Counted from the stretch's first letter, positions 44,001 to 52,451 are shown. The stretch is DNA of 64,000 nt from CAZOZZ01 sp965247425 (GCA_965247425.1 OZ252023.1:1302001-1366000), one strand, 5' to 3'. Notes: a model not told the origin generated them from the letters alone. Made by a program: numbers and translations.

Positions 44001-44661
44001 GATACACGAAGGCGCCGTCGGGCGAGTGCGTCCCAAAGTGATGGCGGTAGGAACAACCATGATCGGACTGATGCCGATCCTATTGGCCAGTACAACCGAA
44101 ATTGGTGCCGATGTCATGAAGCGTATCGCCGCGCCGATGGTCGGTGGGCTGGTCACGTCCTTCCTCCTCACACTGACCATCTATCCCGCGATCTTCGCCG
44201 TTTGGAAGCGCGTGGAAATGGAAGGCTGGTCGGCGATCCTGACACGACCCGCCCTGCCGGAACCGATGGGGCCACCGGCGAAACCTGCCGTGGCTTCGGG
44301 TTGGAAGTGGGCCGCAGTAGTATCGGTCTTCGTCCTTTCGTCGACGCTGGGATTAGCCTGGATCAGCCGTCCGGCGGACACCGGCGTCCTTTCGGCCGAG
44401 ATCTTCCACCAGGAGCAACAGAATGGGTTGGAAGTGAGGCTGCGCCATTCGGCCGGAGCGTTTCGTTCCGGCACCAACCAGTTCGGGATTCAAATCATCG
44501 ACGCCGGCACGGGCCAGCCGGTTGCAGCTTCCGATGTTGGCGTCCAGCTGTTCATGCCCGCGATGGCGGCGATGCAAGCGATGACCGCCACCGCCGATAT
44601 GGCCCCGGCCGGGTCCGGGCAATGGACCGGCCAAATCGAGTTGCCGATGTCAGGCGAGTGA
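41026..44661 (+). CDS. cusA: CusA-type heavy-metal RND pump with C-terminal YtkA-like domain, ending at an in-frame TGA
   Basis: 1211 residues against about 1050 for CusA. Typical HME-RND features: the N-terminal helix LIDFSARQRFLVFVLVAFAF, DVSLVRGLSDFGFSYVYIIF, the TM4 SIMSLGGIAVAIGAMVDASI segment, and the Met-containing periplasmic cleft region. After the last RND helix come an extra TM (AAVVSVFVLSSTLGLAWI) and a YtkA/FixH-like domain (EIFHQEQQNGLEVRLRHSAG, VGVQLFMPAMAAMQAMTAT). The frame stops at TGA 44659-44661, but QVTVTLDKPSGASEVSFSTV continues in frame to TGA 44728-44730. The family has Trp here (GxWQVTV), so TGG to TGA is likely. The RND core is unaffected. Exports Cu(I)/Ag(I) using the proton gradient. 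Confidence 0.9.
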   Translation: MIERLIDFSARQRFLVFVLVAFAFAWGLWALLNVPLDAVPDLSDTQVIVFTEWAGQSPDLVEDQITYPIVSSMVAAPDVSLVRGLSDFGFSYVYIIFEDGTDIYWARSRVMEYLSKISGQLPDGVNPTLGPDATAVGWVYQYALVDETGQMDLQQLRSFQDWTLRYALESVDGVAEVASVGGFVKQYQVNVDPNKLLAYNIPLSRVIDQIRRSNSDVGGRTLEIATTEYMVRGRGYVTSTKDLELVPVDVSPSGTPILVRDLGTVQLGPDMRRGVAELDGRGETVGGIVVMRYGEDAIDVIAGVKQRLAEIEPTLPPGVEIITTYDRSELILDAIDTLRNALTEEMIVVSIVIILFLLHLRTSLVPIIVLPIAVTLSFIPMYYMGLTASIMSLGGIAVAIGAMVDASIVLVENAHKKLDHWEREGRPGERLEVLIESFKEVGRTIFFALLVITVSFLPVFTLQAQEGRLFRPLAYTKTFSMAFAAILALTLVPALGVILIRGRIRSEDRHPISRVLFWFYPPVLNFVVRLPKTVITVALLLGLSTIPVFQRLGSEFMPPLNEGTILFMPTAVPGMPIAEAGRILQIQDRILAEVPEVERVFGKIGRSTTSTDSAPLSMAETTVLLKDQSEWRTVRVDRWYSEWAPEWLRSPLNRLWPEERPMSWDELIADIDPRVRMPGMPNIWWMPIQTRTEMLNTGIRSNLGIKVFGSELGEIERVAVDIERALANVEGTRSAFADRITGGYFLDFTVRRDEAARYGLTVQDVQDIIESAVGGKDVSTAIEGRERYSINVRYLRELRDDPDQLGQVLVPTPTGAQIPISLLADIAYTTGPPMIRDENAQLVGYVFVDVSDPDYEGYVERAQEVIGNEVRMPTGYRLEWAGQYQYLQRMEERLTVVIPLTLFLVFFLMYLNFKDWRKTLILLMAIPFSLIGGFWLLYLLDYNLSIAVWVGMIALAGLAAETGAVMLLYLDLAYEKAKAAGRMRSFIDLKEAIHEGAVGRVRPKVMAVGTTMIGLMPILLASTTEIGADVMKRIAAPMVGGLVTSFLLTLTIYPAIFAVWKRVEMEGWSAILTRPALPEPMGPPAKPAVASGWKWAAVVSVFVLSSTLGLAWISRPADTGVLSAEIFHQEQQNGLEVRLRHSAGAFRSGTNQFGIQIIDAGTGQPVAASDVGVQLFMPAMAAMQAMTATADMAPAGSGQWTGQIELPMSGE

Positions 44662-44750
44662 CAGGTGACCGTCACCCTCGACAAGCCTTCAGGGGCCTCG
44701 GAAGTCAGTTTTTCGACTGTGGTGAGGTGACTACCCTGCGAAGGCACGTA

Positions 44751-45371
44751 TCAATCGTTTGAATTCCGGAGGTGTCGTTTTGAAGGTTCTATCACCAAAC
44801 TGCCCTCTCGAACGGCTCGCCTATAGACGCCATCCTGCCGGGTCAGAAGCTTTTCCCCGACCATCTCTCGCCGCAACGTTGCCGTGTCCTCATGGAAACG
44901 AGAGAGAATCCTGTTCACTCGCTTTTCCGAGTAGCGTATCCCGCTCTTGAACGATCCGGCCAGGTGACGGAGCACCGCGGACCGCTTCTTGCGCTGTGCG
45001 GGAATAGTTTTCAGACGGCCATCGGGAAGGGAAAAGTTGGCCCACACAGTTCGGTCAAACGCACCCAGGTCGACGTTCACGGTATATGCGGTAAAGGTTT
45101 CGAGCGCCGCCAGGCGTTCGGACATCGCTTTGATCGCGTCGCTTTCGAGTCGGAAAACGCTGTAGTAGCCCTCCGCTCTCGCGCTGACGAGGCCGGCCTC
45201 GGTGAGCTTACTCAAATGATGAGAGGCCGTCGGCGCCTTTATATCCAGCATCGCCGCGAGCTGCTCGACGGTAAGTTCCCTCCCGGCGAGCAATCCGACG
45301 ATCTTCAACCTGTTACCGTCGGCAAGCGCCTTGAAGAATCTGAGAAGTTGCGTTGGCTCGGACTGGTCCAT
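44751..45371 (-). CDS. ArsR-family regulator with C-terminal DUF2087 domain
   Basis: 206 residues from the ATG at 45371. The winged helix at about 10-85 has LADGNRLKIVGLLAGRELTV, LAAMLDIKAPTASHHLSKLT as recognition helix and the wing EGYYSVFRLE. The C-terminal part (GRLKTIPAQRKKRSAVLRHL, YSEKRVNRILSRFHEDTATL) is DUF2087. No obvious Cys pair for metal sensing is present, so copper control is not proven. The gene converges on cusA with 20 bp between the alternative stop and its own end. Its start is overlapped by a long palindrome, pointing to autoregulation. Confidence 0.85.
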   Translation of the reverse strand: MDQSEPTQLLRFFKALADGNRLKIVGLLAGRELTVEQLAAMLDIKAPTASHHLSKLTEAGLVSARAEGYYSVFRLESDAIKAMSERLAALETFTAYTVNVDLGAFDRTVWANFSLPDGRLKTIPAQRKKRSAVLRHLAGSFKSGIRYSEKRVNRILSRFHEDTATLRREMVGEKLLTRQDGVYRRAVREGSLVIEPSKRHLRNSND

Positions 45372-45374
45372 GAC

Positions 45375-45418
45375 ACACCTCAAACTAGTTAGATATTCAT
45401 CTAATTAGTTTGAGGTGT
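45375..45418. promoter_or_regulatory. Long palindromic operator upstream of the ArsR-type gene
   Basis: ACACCTCAAACTAGTTAGAT (45375-45394) and ATCTAATTAGTTTGAGGTGT (45399-45418) are inverted repeats with one mismatch and a 4-nt centre. The left arm includes the ribosome-binding site of the regulator. The size suits a dimeric ArsR-type repressor. Confidence 0.6.
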
Positions 45419-45424
45419 CAATTG

Positions 45425-45460
45425 GAAAAGTGGCGATGTAGCCCCCTGTCCCCACTTTTC
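45425..45460. repeat. REP-like hairpin with CTGTCCCC core
   Basis: GAAAAGTGG (45425-45433) and CCACTTTTC (45452-45460) pair around a loop containing CCCCCTGTCCC. It reaches the stop codon of the permease at 45459 and may serve as a terminator for that gene. Similar to 16136-16167. Confidence 0.5.
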
Positions 45461-48236
45461 ACTCGTAACGTAACGCCACGATCGGGTTGACCTTGGTTGC
45501 CCTGCGCGCCGGCACATAGCAGGCGGAAGCGGCGGTCAGCATCAAAATGAGGGTGACCGTGATGAACGTTGCGGGGTCCAGGGCTGTCAGGCCGAAAAGC
45601 ATGCTCTCAAGGTAACGGGTCGCGACAACGGCCCCACCCAGCCCGATGGCGATTCCGATCGTGATCAGGATCATGCCCTGAGAGACAATCAACTTGAGGA
45701 CGCTTTCGCTCCTGGCGCCGAGTGCCATTCGAATCCCGATCTCCCGCGTTCTCTGGCTGACCGAGTAAGAGAGCACACTGTAGATTCCGACAGATGCCAG
45801 GACCAGGGCGATCGCCGCGAAGACTCCAAGAAGGACCGCGTAGAACCGTGGCTCGGCAATCGAACTGTACAGCAGGTCTTCCATCGTCCGCACGCTGTCG
45901 ATCGTCAGCGATGAATCGAGATCCAGAACCGTCCGGCGAATCTCCGGGACCAGGATAAGGGGATCGCCGGCCGTGCGAATCGCCAGGGTCATCGGCATGT
46001 TCCCCATCCCACCTTCTGACTGCTGTTGACTGAAGTACAGTTCCGGCTGGACTTCACTGTCCAGACCCTGGTGATGCACGTCTCCGACGATGCCGACAAT
46101 CAGGCTCGCTCCGCCCATCGATGCTCCGAACTCGCGGTTGATCGGGGACTCATCCGGGTAATAGCGTTTGGCGAACGTTTCGTTCACCAGGAGGACCCTC
46201 TGCTGGCCGTCCCGGTCCTGGTCGGTAAACAACCGGCCATCGACCAACGGGATCTTCATCGCTTCGAAGTATGCCGGGCTCACAATCCGGACATCGGCCG
46301 TCACGCGTTCGGCGGAGTCCCCGTCGCCGCGCATCAGCGCCATGATTCGCATGTTGTTTTGCGACAGGGGCAGGATGTTGACGAGGCCGGCCGCCGTCAC
46401 GCCACCCATCGTCTCCACGCGCCCTAGAAGCTGTTCGTAGAAGAGTCGTTTCTGGATGATGTCCGAGTATCGCGCCGCAGGTAGATCTATACGAAAGGTC
46501 AGAACGTTTGAAGGATCGTACCCGGGATCGATGCCCGAAAGGTTGGCGAAGCTGTTGATCATCAACCCGCCACCGACCAGCAGAACAACGGCCAGGGCCA
46601 CTTCTGTGATGGCCAGCAGGCTGCGCGTCCGATTCCGACGGAACAGGCCGAAGCCCGACGAGGCGAACATGCCGCCTTCTTTCAAAGCTTCCATCCGCTC
46701 GCTACGGCTCAAGCGGAGTGCCGGCGCGAGACCGAAAAGAATGCCTGTGATGACCGACATGCCGAGGGTGTAGGCCAGCACCGTTCCATCGAGGCTGATC
46801 TCATCAAGCCGTGGAATGGTGCCGGGTCGAAGCGCCTGAAGGAGGTTGACGCCCCAGTAGGCGAGCAGAGTTCCCAGCGCACCGCCCAACACCCCGAGCA
46901 TGACGCTTTCTGTCAGGACCTGCCGGATCAGCCGAACCCGTCCGGCGCCCATCGCAGCCCGAACCGCGATCTCCAGTTGACGCCCGCTGGCACGAGTCAG
47001 CAACAGATTGGCAACGTTTGCACAGGCGATCAAGAGGACGAAGCCGACGGCGACCACCAGGACCATCAGAGCGGGTCGCACCGGAGCCACTGTTTCTTCC
47101 TGAAGCGGAACCAACTCGAGGGTCGAAGCAGCGAACGGGTCGCCGCTCATGAAATTTCCGCCGCGTCCACCGCGGGCGACCACTCGCCGTTCACCCACCG
47201 CGCCTTCCGAGGCCGGACCCGGTCCGCTGCGATCGACCATTTGGATCTGATCACCCGGTTCTTCCGGCCCAGCGGCGGGTCCGTCGCGCATGACCATTCG
47301 ACGCGCCCCACCCTCCGCCTCCGGACCGGGACCAGGCCCGCCACGGCCGACCATGACGCGTTCCGGCCGTTCGCCAGGCTCGGGACCAGGTCCCGCAGAA
47401 GGACTATGTTCATCGACCTCCTGACCGTCAGGGGGCTCGGGTCCACGCGTGATCTCGAACCCTCCCGGCCCCTCGCCGGACGGATGCAGGCGCCTGAATA
47501 TAGTATTCGCTTCAGCGGCCGCGGTTTCGAGCGAGACACCGTCTTTGATCCGTGCCAGTGTGTTACCGGCCAGTTCGATACGGTGTGCCGCACCTGGAGG
47601 TGCAGGGGGCTGAATCGCCAGCGGCACCCAGTAGTCGATGTCTTTGTCGGGGAATTCGAAGCTCGCCGGCATGATGCCGACAACCGTGTACGCGTTACCG
47701 TCGAGCGTGAGAATACTGTCGAGAATGTTCGGGTCGGACCCGAGGTAGTTTTCCCATGTCCTTTCGCTGAGGATCGTGACCCGTTCGTTACCGGGCGTTT
47801 CCTCCGACCGATCGAAGACGCGCCCACGGATCGGTGACACGCCGAGCAACTCGAACATGTCCGAGGAGACAGTCGATCCATTCAGGCGGACCGGTTCTTC
47901 GGGTCCGGTGAGTGTCATCGCGTTGTTCGAGTAGAGAGCGACCTGGGACAGGGTCTGCGACTGTTCACGGAATTCCTGGAAATCGCTTGTGGTGATAGAC
48001 GGTACGAACCTCGGGCCGCCTTCGCCGGCCATGGGCGGCAAACTCATTCTGAACCGCACGATGTTGTCGGGGTCCTTGTAAGGCAGCGGTCGGAGCAACA
48101 CGGCGTTCACGACACTGAATATCGCGGTGTTGGCTCCGATGCCGAGCCCCAGCGTGATCACGGCGACCGCCGTGAACGCGGGTTTCTTCACAAGCATCCG
48201 TAGTCCGTACTGCAAGTCCTGCCACAGAGTTTCCAT
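45459..48236 (-). CDS. MacB/FtsX-type permease (ADOP-like) with Pro/Gly/Glu-rich insert, 1
   Basis: 925 residues. The start METLWQDLQYGLRMLVKKPA is followed by TM1 and the AVITLGLGIGANTAIFSVVN segment, a MacB periplasmic core domain, three TM (LMVLVVAVGFVLLIACANVA and on), a second core domain and three more TM, ending PARRATKVNPIVALRYE. Two FtsX modules in one chain without an ATPase are typical of acidobacterial orphan permeases. Residues about 255-365 form an unusual insert of Gly-Pro-rich repeats (GPGPEPGERPERVMVGRGG, GERRVVARGGRGG). Substrate unknown; probably lipid or peptide transfer or efflux. It is a paralogue of the gene at 48345 and is separated from it by a terminator. Confidence 0.88.
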   Translation of the reverse strand: METLWQDLQYGLRMLVKKPAFTAVAVITLGLGIGANTAIFSVVNAVLLRPLPYKDPDNIVRFRMSLPPMAGEGGPRFVPSITTSDFQEFREQSQTLSQVALYSNNAMTLTGPEEPVRLNGSTVSSDMFELLGVSPIRGRVFDRSEETPGNERVTILSERTWENYLGSDPNILDSILTLDGNAYTVVGIMPASFEFPDKDIDYWVPLAIQPPAPPGAAHRIELAGNTLARIKDGVSLETAAAEANTIFRRLHPSGEGPGGFEITRGPEPPDGQEVDEHSPSAGPGPEPGERPERVMVGRGGPGPGPEAEGGARRMVMRDGPAAGPEEPGDQIQMVDRSGPGPASEGAVGERRVVARGGRGGNFMSGDPFAASTLELVPLQEETVAPVRPALMVLVVAVGFVLLIACANVANLLLTRASGRQLEIAVRAAMGAGRVRLIRQVLTESVMLGVLGGALGTLLAYWGVNLLQALRPGTIPRLDEISLDGTVLAYTLGMSVITGILFGLAPALRLSRSERMEALKEGGMFASSGFGLFRRNRTRSLLAITEVALAVVLLVGGGLMINSFANLSGIDPGYDPSNVLTFRIDLPAARYSDIIQKRLFYEQLLGRVETMGGVTAAGLVNILPLSQNNMRIMALMRGDGDSAERVTADVRIVSPAYFEAMKIPLVDGRLFTDQDRDGQQRVLLVNETFAKRYYPDESPINREFGASMGGASLIVGIVGDVHHQGLDSEVQPELYFSQQQSEGGMGNMPMTLAIRTAGDPLILVPEIRRTVLDLDSSLTIDSVRTMEDLLYSSIAEPRFYAVLLGVFAAIALVLASVGIYSVLSYSVSQRTREIGIRMALGARSESVLKLIVSQGMILITIGIAIGLGGAVVATRYLESMLFGLTALDPATFITVTLILMLTAASACYVPARRATKVNPIVALRYE

Positions 48237-48292
48237 TTTTGTATTTACCTACTCCTTAGGGCACAATTCAACATGGTCTGTTAGAAAACGGA

Positions 48293-48337
48293 GGCTCCGG
48301 GAATCCTGGTTCTGGGTGAATTTGGATTCCCGGAGCC
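48293..48337 (-). terminator. Rho-independent terminator behind the second permease
   Basis: GGCTCCGGGAATCC (48293-48306) and GGATTCCCGGAGCC (48324-48337) form a perfect 14-bp stem. On the minus strand it is followed by TCCGTTTTCT. It lies between the stop at 48345 and the start at 48236, so the two permeases are separate transcription units or partly attenuated. Confidence 0.75.
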
Positions 48338-48344
48338 GCCGTGT

Positions 48345-51140
48345 TCATTCGTAGCGCAGGGCCACGATCGGGTCGACTCTGGTGGCCCGGCGTGCCGGCA
48401 CGTAGCAGGCGGCCACCGCCGTCAGCGTCAAAATCACGGTCACCGCGACGAAAACTGTTGGATCCAAGGCGGTCAGCCCGAAGAGCATGCTTTCCAGATA
48501 ACGGGTGACGGCAAACGCGCCGGCCAGGCCCGCGACGATTCCGATTGTCGTGAGGATCAGGCCCTGGCCGAGGATCAGGCGCAGGACGTTCCGTTTTTCC
48601 GCCCCGAGCGCCATGCGGATACCAATCTCGCGCGTCCGCTGACTCACCGAATAGGCGAGGACACCGTAGATCCCGACCGACGCCAGGATCAATGCGATTG
48701 CCGCGAACACGCCGATCAGAACGGCGTAGAACCGTGGTTCGGCGACCGAGCCGTACAGGCGGTCTTCCATGGTCCGGATATTGTCGACCGTCAGCGACGA
48801 GTCCAGGTCCAGCACGTCGTGCCGGACCTCCGGAACCACCGCCATCGGATCGCCCGTCGTTCGAATCGCGAACGTCATCGATAAGTTCCCGAACAGCTGG
48901 GTGGCTTGCATGAACGCGAAATACACTTCCGGCTGAACGTCGCTGTCCAGGCCCTGGTGTCGGACGTTGCCCACGATGCCCACGATCCGTTGCGAGCCCG
49001 ACGGACCGGCTCGCAACTCCTGGTTGACCGGCGAGGCATCCGGGAAGTAGCGGCTGGCAAACGTCTGATTGACCAGGAGGACCGCCTGTTGGCCCTCCCG
49101 ATCCTGATCCGTAAAGGCCCTTCCTTCCACGATCGGGATGCCCATCGCGTCGAAGTAATCGGAACTCACGATCCTCACGTCCGCCGCGGCCCGCTGCTGG
49201 TAGTCGCCTTCACCTGGAATCGCGAAGGCCAGGCGTATGTTGTTCTGCGTCAACGGAAGGATGTTGACGACGCCGGCCGATCGAACGCCGGCCATCATGT
49301 CGGTTCTTTGAAGTACCTGCTCATAGAAGGTCCTCCTTTGAGCGACGTCGGGGTATCGCGTCTGCGGCGGCAGGTTGACCTGGAACGTCAGGACGTTTTC
49401 CGGGTCATAGCCCGGATCGACGTCCGTCAGGTTGGCGAAGCTGTTGATCAACAGGCCGCCGCCGATCAGCAGGACGACCGCCAGGGCGACCTCGATCATG
49501 GCTAACAGGCTGCGGGTCTTGTTCCGGCGGAAGAGATCGAATCCGGACGTGGAGTACGCGCCTCCTTCCTTGAGGGCTTCCATCTTCTCGCTGTTACTGA
49601 CGCGGAACGCAGGAGCCAAACCAAATAGGATCCCTGTAAAAACGGAGATGCCCAGGGTGAATGCGAGGACGGTCGGATCGATGGCGATGTTCTCGATGCG
49701 TGGAATCGATCCGGGCTCGAGCGCCTTCAGGGCACCGACACCCCAGTAGGCCAGCAAACAACCCAAAGCTCCACCGACTACCGCCAGGGTGACACTCTCG
49801 GTCAGAACCTGCCGGACGAGTCGAACGCGACCGGCGCCCAGGGCGGCCCGAACTGCAATTTCCAGCTGTCTCCCGCTGGCCCGGGTCAGGAGCAGGTTCG
49901 CGACGTTTGCGCAGGCGATCAGCAGAACGAATCCGACGGCCACGAGCAAGACCATCAGCGCCGGTCGTACCGGCGCGACGAGTTGTTCCTGAACCGGGAT
50001 CAGGCCTATCGTCGACCCGGCCAGCGGATCCCCGCTGGGTCCTCCCGGTCCGCCTCTTCCGCCTCGACCCCCCGGTCCGGGTCCGCCGCCGGGTCCTGGC
50101 GCTGGTCCGCCGCGAACGACCCGACGTTCACCGGCGTCGTCGCCGGGGCCCGGTCCCGGTCCGCCGCGAACGACCCGACGTTCACCATCTGCACCCGGTT
50201 GACCGCCACGTGGCCCATCGCGAACGACCTGGCGTCCACCGCCGGTTCCCGGTTCGCCCCCTCCTTGCTGGCTGGACCGGCCGATCCTTCCGCCCCTTTG
50301 CCCCGGTCCCGGTTCCTCCGACCTCCCAGTCCCTGGCTCCGGTCCGGGTCCGCGGGTGAAATTGGTACCGTTAAAGCTCGCACCGGCGGGGTGCAGGCGA
50401 GCGAAGATCGTATTGGCTTCAGCCACGGCTGTCTCGAGTGAAACACCTTCTTTCAGTCGGGCCATTGTCGAGCCGGAAATTTCGATTCGTCCGACCTGGC
50501 GTTGGACCGCCGGTCGAACCGACGCCGGTATCCAGTACTCTGTTCCCGGGTTGGGAAACTCGAAGTCCGCGGGCATGATTCCGACAATGGGATACGGGTT
50601 GTCGTCCAGAATCATGGTGCGGCTCAAGATGTCGGGGGCTCTGCCGAAGTACCGTTCCCATGCCGTCTCGCTCAGTATGACGGCTCGATCGTTACCCGGT
50701 ACTTCTTCGGCGGCCTCGAAGACCCGTCCCATCATCGGCGATGCGCCCAGGAGCTCGAACATCGCCGGGGACACGCGCCCACCACTGAGGCGGACCGGCT
50801 CTTCCAGGCCCGTCATCGTAGTCGAATGGGTGCTGTAGATACCGATCGCCTCGAGCGTCTCCGACTGGTTGCGGTATTCCTGGAAGTCGTCGGTCGTGAT
50901 GGAATTGATGCGGCGTGGCCCACCCTCACCCGGTATCGGCGGTCGATCCATGACAAAACGAACGAGCTGATCCGGGTCCTTGTAGGGCAGGGGTTCGAGC
51001 AGCACGGAGTTGACGACGCTGAATATCGCCGTGTTTGCGCCGATCCCCAGCGCCAGCGTCAGTACCGCAACCGCCGTGAAGGCCGGCTTCTTGACAAGCA
51101 TCCGGATCCCGTACCTAAAGTCTTGCCACAGAGTTTCCAT
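48345..51140 (-). CDS. MacB/FtsX-type permease (ADOP-like) with tandem RVVRGGPGPGPG insert, 2
   Basis: 931 residues from the ATG at 51140 (METLWQDFRYGIRMLVKKPA); a longer frame upstream has no support. Same architecture as its neighbour: TM1, MacB core, three TM, MacB core, three TM, and the end PARRATRVDPIVALRYE. The first core domain carries a longer low-complexity insert just before TM2, made of near-identical units such as GERRVVRGGPGPGPGDDA and GERRVVRGGPAPGPGGG. The rest is highly similar to the 45459 gene, so they arose by tandem duplication. The insert differs in repeat number. It probably extends into the periplasm. Confidence 0.88.
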   Translation of the reverse strand: METLWQDFRYGIRMLVKKPAFTAVAVLTLALGIGANTAIFSVVNSVLLEPLPYKDPDQLVRFVMDRPPIPGEGGPRRINSITTDDFQEYRNQSETLEAIGIYSTHSTTMTGLEEPVRLSGGRVSPAMFELLGASPMMGRVFEAAEEVPGNDRAVILSETAWERYFGRAPDILSRTMILDDNPYPIVGIMPADFEFPNPGTEYWIPASVRPAVQRQVGRIEISGSTMARLKEGVSLETAVAEANTIFARLHPAGASFNGTNFTRGPGPEPGTGRSEEPGPGQRGGRIGRSSQQGGGEPGTGGGRQVVRDGPRGGQPGADGERRVVRGGPGPGPGDDAGERRVVRGGPAPGPGGGPGPGGRGGRGGPGGPSGDPLAGSTIGLIPVQEQLVAPVRPALMVLLVAVGFVLLIACANVANLLLTRASGRQLEIAVRAALGAGRVRLVRQVLTESVTLAVVGGALGCLLAYWGVGALKALEPGSIPRIENIAIDPTVLAFTLGISVFTGILFGLAPAFRVSNSEKMEALKEGGAYSTSGFDLFRRNKTRSLLAMIEVALAVVLLIGGGLLINSFANLTDVDPGYDPENVLTFQVNLPPQTRYPDVAQRRTFYEQVLQRTDMMAGVRSAGVVNILPLTQNNIRLAFAIPGEGDYQQRAAADVRIVSSDYFDAMGIPIVEGRAFTDQDREGQQAVLLVNQTFASRYFPDASPVNQELRAGPSGSQRIVGIVGNVRHQGLDSDVQPEVYFAFMQATQLFGNLSMTFAIRTTGDPMAVVPEVRHDVLDLDSSLTVDNIRTMEDRLYGSVAEPRFYAVLIGVFAAIALILASVGIYGVLAYSVSQRTREIGIRMALGAEKRNVLRLILGQGLILTTIGIVAGLAGAFAVTRYLESMLFGLTALDPTVFVAVTVILTLTAVAACYVPARRATRVDPIVALRYE

Positions 51141-51385
51141 TTGTGTGTTCACCTCAAGCTTGATTCTGGCGATGTGGGCCGAGGGGCCGTCCACATACGT
51201 AAAGCATAGACGAATCAATGGCATAAGCGTTGTTAAGGGAGCAATAAATGATTGTTAACGATGTAAAGGGGGGAGGGAAGTGGTCAGTGGTCAGTGGCCA
51301 GTGGTCAGTTGAGGAGGGGACAGGAATTCAATTAGGGGCTGGAGCGCACCTAAATCAATGTATTGATACCAGGGATGTTGCATCT

Positions 51386-51466
51386 AATTCGGGGACGGAG
51401 GAGTAATTAAGTCAAAGCATTGATACTAGGAATGTTGGTGATTAATTACGCCTCCGTCCCCGAATT
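51386..51466. repeat. REP-like palindrome with GTCCCCGAATT arms
   Basis: A 25-bp arm at 51386-51410 and its complement at 51442-51466 differ by one base; the arms read AATTCGGGGACGGAGGAG and inverse. The loop TCAAAGCATTGATACTAGGA is a second version of sequence at 51351-51377 (ATCAATGTATTGATACCAGG), so a partial duplicate lies next to it. Such GGGGAC palindromes are typical partners of RAYT (REP-associated) transposases. No RAYT gene is in the window. The rest of 51141-51533 is empty. Confidence 0.6.
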
Positions 51467-51533
51467 AGAATTGACTTGGAACGGGGGGTGTCATAGGGTC
51501 CGAACACGTTTTCAAAACCGTTTTCCGGGAAGG

Positions 51534-52451
51534 ATGGTCGTTGTGAAGAAAGCTGCTTTTCTGGTCGTGATCGTTGCCCTCGCGTCCACGGATCTTGTTG
51601 CTCAGGAAGAGAATTGGGACGTGATTCGCGAGAAAACGCATGCCCGTCTTGGCGAGATTGCTTCAAGTACAAGGGGTGCCGCCGGTGTTGTCGTTCTTGA
51701 TCTGACCAGTGGCGAACGTTTTGGCGCCAACGACGATTTTGTTTTTCCGCAGGGGAGTGCGATCAAGATTCCGATCTTGATGGAAGTTTACAAGCAGGCG
51801 GGGGAAGGGCGGTTTCGGCTGACAGACAAGATGGAAGTCAGCAGCACCCACCAGGTGGGAGGGAGCGGCGTACTCAAGGAACTGGGCGACAGCACGTCGG
51901 AACTGGCGATCGGTGACCTGGCCGTCCTGATGGTTCTGGTCAGCGACAACACGGCAACGAACATCCTGATCGATCTGGTCGGGATGGAAAACGTCAACCG
52001 GACGATGCAGTCGCTTGGGCTTGAAAAGACTCGACTGCGGCGCCGGATGATCGACCAGGCGGCATCGCTTCGCGGAGACGAGAACACCTCCACACCGGCC
52101 GAGGCTGCCCGTATCATGGAGATGCTCCACGAGGGCGAGTTTCTGGGAAGAAACGAATCCGACGAGATCCTGTCGATTCTGCGGAAGCGCAAGAGAGGTG
52201 GTGTCAACTCCGTCCTGCCGGGTAACATCCCCGTGCCGTTCAAGCCCGGTGGAATTGCAGGCGTATCCACCGAATGGGCCATCGTCGAACTGCCCGAACG
52301 TCCCTACATCGTTGTCGTGATGGAGAACTTCGGTCTCGACGATGAAGCGTCCGAGTTGATCGCCGAGATTTCACGTACAGCGTACGAATATTTCAACCGC
52401 ATCGGCCGGGCGACGCGCTATGGCACTTACGTGAATCGTCCCCGGCCGTGA
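51534..52451 (+). CDS. Class A beta-lactamase-fold serine hydrolase, exported
   Basis: 305 residues from the ATG at 51534; a GTG at 51543 is better spaced from GGAAGG and gives the same signal peptide (KKAAFLVVIVALASTDLVAQ). Motifs: SxxK in GSAIKIP (S75-K78), SDN (137-139), ENTSTP at the omega-loop position with Glu183, and KPGG instead of the usual KTG. The set points to a class A/PBP-A-like enzyme. Replacement of the KTG Thr by Pro makes it atypical, so penicillin hydrolysis should not be assumed. It stands alone between the REP-like repeat and a convergent hydrolase gene. Confidence 0.85.
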   Translation: MVVVKKAAFLVVIVALASTDLVAQEENWDVIREKTHARLGEIASSTRGAAGVVVLDLTSGERFGANDDFVFPQGSAIKIPILMEVYKQAGEGRFRLTDKMEVSSTHQVGGSGVLKELGDSTSELAIGDLAVLMVLVSDNTATNILIDLVGMENVNRTMQSLGLEKTRLRRRMIDQAASLRGDENTSTPAEAARIMEMLHEGEFLGRNESDEILSILRKRKRGGVNSVLPGNIPVPFKPGGIAGVSTEWAIVELPERPYIVVVMENFGLDDEASELIAEISRTAYEYFNRIGRATRYGTYVNRPRP

